Positions 40,086-42,273 of a stretch of 42,273 bases of DNA are shown here, in pieces; the stretch's first letter is position 1; each line of letters starts with the position of its first letter. The stretch comes from Gamarada debralockiae (lineage: Eukaryota > Ascomycota > Leotiomycetes > Helotiales > Hyphodiscaceae): the NCBI GenBank assembly GCA_002803225.1, contig NXFV01002045.1, positions 1-42,273 on the forward strand, read 5' to 3'. The notes below the pieces were generated by a model. The model worked only from the letters and a program-made list of their open reading frames with translations. It did no database searches and was not told the origin of the DNA. The position numbers and the translations under genes are program-made.

Positions 40086-41708
40086 ATCAGGAGGGTAATG
40101 GAAAAAAACTCGACATCAAAACTGCAGACTACAAAATTCACGTTATTTAGTGGTAGCGAAAAGTGAGGATTCGCTTGTCCCACTTTTCTTCCATCATTAG
40201 TAAAAGTATATATCTTCTCATTAAGTATCATAGCCTAAAAATTACACGATAAGAAACAACTCCGAACATCGGTATACGTGCTTGGGAAGGACTGGAGGCG
40301 TTCTCCTAGAGGGGGAGTAACTTAAGACTCGCTATGATTATCCGAGGAGAAATATGAGAGGAGCTGGGTGAAACACAAAAGTACAACTTGTTTGGCAATT
40401 TGCGGACAAAATGCATGTTTGACTGCGTATTGAAATACATTTGCAGAGGTCTTTTAGGGAATTAGATGCAAAACCAGAGCGACAACGACCGCAATGAGAA
40501 CGACTAAAATGTAACCGAGGCAGCAAATATTACCCTCTGTTGGGAAATTACGCAGGCGTATCTATGGAAATGTGCGTAGAGGCTGAGCCAAAAGCCAGGC
40601 GCTGTTGTCTACGTTTGCGCTGCTTCCGCGTTGGAAGCTGAAGCTGAAATTGGAATCTTAAGCCTGCATTTTATCAGGTTCTCCGCTCCTGAACAGATAT
40701 CGAACTTCCATGATCAAAATCTCGACTTTACCAAAGCCTTCAACTTGATGCTGCTATAGAAAACTTACATACTGCTAAGTTCTTAAAGTCCGCTTGAAGG
40801 ATCAAGCAAAAACTTTCCTCGACTCGTTTCCCGTTTCCCCACCTCCCTTCTACGAAACCAAGGTTTCTTTTGTAATCATCATCTACGAAAGAGAGATAAC
40901 TGAACAGTGCAAATACAACCGAACTATTGTTCGAGAATCAGCCCAAGCATCAGAAGGGGGGAAGCCAGACTTTGATTATGCAGCGAAGTGACTACCACAG
41001 CCAGCAATACGGTAACAATTCAAGCCAGGACGGACGGTGTGTTCCGAGGTTTCCTAAGTAGATGTTCCAGTTCTCGCGATATTCGGACATCTGGTTACTT
41101 GACCACTTACTCGCTGCCGGTCACCCACTTCAGGAGGGTGCTTCAGACCCACTGAGGGGGGTAACTTAGACAACGACATATGATAAGACAATGAAATTCC
41201 GAACGACAGCAAAAACACCCCCATCTGCCTTTCAGGAATCTCATTTGTATTAGAGAAGAGTTGCCTGGACCAAAGCACTAGCAGGGACATTGATTGCAAT
41301 TGCACACAAATCGTCAAGCGAGAGCGAGCACAAACACTATAACCGGAACCCGCGTTCATCTTCTTTTGCTGACTTTCTGATGCCAATCCCCACCTAGCGT
41401 TGTCTCTTAAAATACCAGCAAGTCTGATTTCCCAAGTGTCTTTTGCGAGTACCACCGAAGCTGCGTTGTATCACGTGACTTAACGAACCGTCAAAATTCG
41501 CAAAGTCATGCAGAATGGCAAGTAACGCCGTATTCGCTCAAGCATCAGTGGGTCGTGGATGACAGGAATTTTGTCCTTGAAAAGGAAATTGTGTGCCCTG
41601 CAAGAGGTGCTGATATTGATCGAGTCAGCGACGTGGCAGCGAGTTGCTTACTCAAGCCATGGCGTATGTCAGCGGCTGTTTTCTCCGACAAGGCTGACGT
41701 CGAACATC
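40086..41708. other. 1.6-kb gene-poor interval
   Basis: The longest frame (41455..41054 minus, 133 codons) has no domain and odd composition. No RNA gene or repeat recognised. Confidence 0.45.
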
Positions 41709-42206
41709 TCATCCAGAAGCCCCTCCGTCAAAACCCTTATCCACTCCTCTTAGAGATCGATTTGAGCCTTGACTGTATCCACCGTCTTGGCCTGACGGTG
41801 AATCCGAGATCTCGGAATCCCCAGACCCGCAAAAATTGTGAAAATATGCATCTTTGTGCCACATTATGCAGCTTATACGGGAAGGCTTGTAGAAAGTAGC
41901 TAAGTGGAAAGTGTTCGGCGGAACTCCTGTGCATCCGCATCCGATTTTTGAGTCGGAGCCTTGCGGCGGAGGAAAGTGAAGTTTGAGTTGTTGATGGGGT
42001 TTGTTGTTCCGCCGAGGAGGAACTATGATTGTGGCGTTTTGACGCTTGAAATAGCAGAGATCGACGTCATACTTTTGGTACAGGCCCAAATAATCTGAAC
42101 TTTTGTGTCTGAACATCTCATATCTGTTTAGACCTAATACAGTAAGAAGTACGAAGGCCGCGATGAAAAGTCTTTGATTTATACAGTATGTGGCCATAAG
42201 TCTCAA
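41709..42206 (-). CDS. Hypothetical ORF with N-terminal signal anchor (165 aa)
   Basis: The frame opens near 42206, with ATG at about 42197 (MATYCINQ). It begins with a hydrophobic helix (RLFIAAFVLLTVLGL) after a few charged residues, as in type II membrane proteins, followed by a Tyr-rich and then Pro/Asn-rich segment. The second half becomes Gly/Ser/Asp-rich and less protein-like, so a splice or a break near 41950 is possible. Not recognised. Confidence 0.3.
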   Translation of the reverse strand: MRLMATYCINQRLFIAAFVLLTVLGLNRYEMFRHKSSDYLGLYQKYDVDLCYFKRQNATIIVPPRRNNKPHQQLKLHFPPPQGSDSKIGCGCTGVPPNTFHLATFYKPSRISCIMWHKDAYFHNFCGSGDSEISDSPSGQDGGYSQGSNRSLRGVDKGFDGGASG

Positions 42207-42273
42207 CGGAACCCACCAAAAATGGCGAAAATTCCCACTTTAGCATACCCTATAACTTTATAACCACAACTAT

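Noticed and set aside
41555..41899. Plus-strand ORF of 114 codons near the right edge
   Set aside because: Overlaps a minus-strand frame with a better N-terminus and has no domain or splice support of its own.
1..42273. tRNA, rRNA, CRISPR or bacterial-type operon features
   Set aside because: Looked for by eye; no cloverleaf with a convincing T-arm, no repeat-spacer array, and gene structure is eukaryotic throughout.

Overview
The window reads as a filamentous ascomycete (Pezizomycotina) chromosome segment. Genes are monocistronic and lie on both strands. They carry short spliceosomal introns (about 47-115 nt, GT..AG, CTAAC/CTGAC-like branch sites). Families include pisatin-demethylase-type P450s, GH55, GH78, HET, a fungal SLATT-like protein and FAR1/MULE. 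Leotiomycetes is my best guess from how the proteins read, but I could not search a database.

Left third (1-17,100), strongly rearranged. A Tc1/mariner-type transposon enters at the left edge and cuts a cytochrome P450 pseudogene. A GH78 alpha-L-rhamnosidase pseudogene and this P450 each occur as two collinear halves on the minus strand. P450 N-part is at 16.9-17.1 kb and its middle part at 0.2-1.06 kb. GH78 N-part is at 11.1-11.7 kb and its C-part at 1.3-2.7 kb. The halves resume at almost the residue where the other stops, so the layout is that of nested insertions: about 8.4 kb inside GH78, and about 15.8 kb (containing GH78) inside the P450. The inner block carries a 3'-truncated 2-oxoglutarate oxygenase gene, a FAR1/MULE DNA-binding fragment, an intact 268-aa gene of unknown function and a 5'-truncated GH55 beta-1,3-glucanase. 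The outer block adds an intact six-exon VTT/TVP38-family membrane protein gene.

Middle (17-24.4 kb): an intact Cys-rich zinc-binding-type protein, an intact MOV10/SDE3-like SF1 RNA helicase, and divergently from it a broken SLATT-like two-TM protein.

24.4-36.4 kb is mixed decayed and intact: two degenerate copies of one unrecognised family, relic repeats, broken C2H2 and ankyrin genes, a MITE-like element, an LTR-like element and a HET C-terminal fragment. Between them sit three intact genes: a ComA/Hsa32-type phosphosulfolactate synthase homologue, a tail-to-tail Hva1-TUDOR/DUF2945 small protein, and a GFA-domain protein.

36.4-42.3 kb: a seven-TM protein and a secreted Cys-rich single-pass membrane protein share a 407-bp divergent promoter; the rest is gene-poor.

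Many nonsense codons in the decayed genes sit where Trp, Gln or Arg would be expected (TGG to TAG/TGA, CAG to TAG, CGA to TGA), a C-to-T spectrum like repeat-induced point mutation (RIP). The intact genes between them are clean. All family calls come from reading translated motifs, without alignment.
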